From Marinilabiliales bacterium (GTDB lineage Bacteria; Bacteroidota; Bacteroidia; Bacteroidales; BM523): 6,213 nt of DNA. Location: NCBI GenBank assembly GCA_002869425.1, contig PKSZ01000225.1:1-6213 (forward strand), read 5' to 3'. Below are positions 5,727 through 6,213 of this stretch, in pieces. The notes beneath the pieces were generated by a model. It was not told where the DNA came from. It did no database searches and was given only the letters and a program-made list of their open reading frames with translations. Position 1 is the stretch's first letter. Each line of letters begins with the position of its first letter. Both the position numbers and the translations under genes were made by a program.

Positions 5727-6110
5727 TTATTTCAACTTAGACATAAAACGCTCCAAATCAATAATGAATCGTGTATGCTCTCCCTCTCCAATCAATCCTT
5801 CTTCATCCCATGCCTTTACAGCATAAACCAGTTTACGGCCTTCAATTTTAACAATCTCTGCCTTGCATGTAACTTTCATTCCCACCGGAGTTGCCTTTAT
5901 ATGCGAAACATTCACTGCAGTTCCAACAGTATTGTATCCCTGGGGCAAAAAATCCAAAACAGCTTTTAAAGCCGTATTTTCCATAAAGGCAATCATGGCT
6001 GGACTGGCAAAAACCTTGACCATTCCGGAACCATAAGCTGCTGCCGTATCCTTTTCCTCAACCTGCATTGATAATTCCAGGCTATGCCCTGGTTTACATT
6101 TTATTTCCAT
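5727..6110 (-). CDS. Hotdog-fold thioesterase, FlK-like family
   Basis: This 127-residue protein matches the hotdog-fold family that includes the fluoroacetyl-CoA thioesterase FlK; members hydrolyse acyl-CoA thioesters in the cytoplasm. The sequence shows VFASPAMIAFMEN (33-45), TVGTAVNVSHIKATPVG (61-77), and DEEGLIGEGEHTRFII (102-117). The residues that align with the FlK catalytic Thr, Glu and His appear to be Ser36, Glu44 and His70. The Thr-to-Ser change keeps a hydroxyl. The physiological substrate in this organism cannot be read, and fluoroacetate detoxification should not be assumed; most relatives are uncharacterised. The ATG (6110-6108) shares one base with the stop of the upstream gene (TAATG), so the two are very likely translated from one mRNA. 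Its transcript ends at the bidirectional terminator. Confidence 0.9.
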   Translation of the reverse strand: MEIKCKPGHSLELSMQVEEKDTAAAYGSGMVKVFASPAMIAFMENTALKAVLDFLPQGYNTVGTAVNVSHIKATPVGMKVTCKAEIVKIEGRKLVYAVKAWDEEGLIGEGEHTRFIIDLERFMSKLK

Positions 6111-6213
6111 TATTCTAGAGGGTTTTCATGTTTTATTTCAGATTTAAAGCCCATTTTTCCTATGGTCTTTATTAAGCTGTCAGCGGTAACTTTCAAACTA
6201 TCGAACTCAACAA
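6110..6213 (-). CDS. C-terminal end of a probable heavy-metal-associated (HMA) domain protein, partial
   Basis: Only the last 33 residues are in the window. The frame is open to the right edge and ends with TAA at 6112-6110. VEFDSLKVTADSLIKTIGKMGF follows the last strand, helix and turn of ferredoxin-like HMA domains (V-x-(Y/F)-D then K-V-T-x-D-x-L-I-x-x-I-x-K-x-G-(Y/F)). These domains bind copper, mercury or other soft metals as chaperones or as the N-terminal modules of metal pumps. The metal-binding CxxC would lie outside the window, so metal binding is untested. The domain is followed only by a short tail, so it is C-terminal in the protein, which fits a small chaperone better than a P-type ATPase. 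Its stop overlaps the thioesterase start by one base. Confidence 0.65.
   Translation of the reverse strand, partial: VEFDSLKVTADSLIKTIGKMGFKSEIKHENPLE

Noticed and set aside
5664..5969. Plus-strand open frame beginning inside the terminator hairpin
   Set aside because: Its start lies within the terminator region and the rest is antisense to the conserved thioesterase.

Overview
The window looks like a piece of a Bacteroidota (Bacteroidetes) chromosome. It is AT-rich. The start codons lack clear Shine-Dalgarno sequences, and two promoters carry the phylum's -7 box TAnnTTTG (TATCTTTG before argS, TAACTTTG before the nitroreductase). The arginyl-tRNA synthetase, the small secreted proteins and the glycosyltransferase are all of types common in that phylum. 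No mobile element, CRISPR array, rRNA or tRNA is visible.

Layout, left to right. Positions 1-882 hold a plus-strand pair: the C-terminal part of an unrecognised protein with two possible SH3-like motifs, open at the left edge, and one base later a 93-residue unrecognised protein. An imperfect inverted repeat (935-978) follows. On the minus strand argS (993-2735) is complete, with its own promoter directly after the strong terminator of the next minus-strand gene. That gene (2842-3243) encodes a small exported protein resembling an isolated T9SS-type C-terminal beta domain. A divergent AT-rich spacer leads to a plus-strand GT-B glycosyltransferase (3407-4528, GTG start).

Convergent to it is a minus-strand nitroreductase that appears broken. 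It stops with TAA after 137 residues, but the same frame continues for 43 more codons that read as the expected nitroreductase C-terminus, ending inside the 3' end of the glycosyltransferase gene. A divergent spacer with a 16-bp palindrome follows. Next comes a plus-strand exported protein with a TonB-C-terminal-like domain (5316-5648), a bidirectional terminator, and a minus-strand FlK-like hotdog thioesterase (5727-6110). The thioesterase start overlaps the stop of a partial gene encoding the end of a probable heavy-metal-associated (HMA) domain.

The genes do not form one obvious pathway. They are mostly short transcription units of housekeeping and envelope genes. I see no convincing new multi-gene system. 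The strongest unexpected signal is the single-codon disruption of the nitroreductase. After that come the unrecognised pair at the left edge, the orphan secreted beta domain, and the coupling of an HMA-domain gene to a thioesterase.
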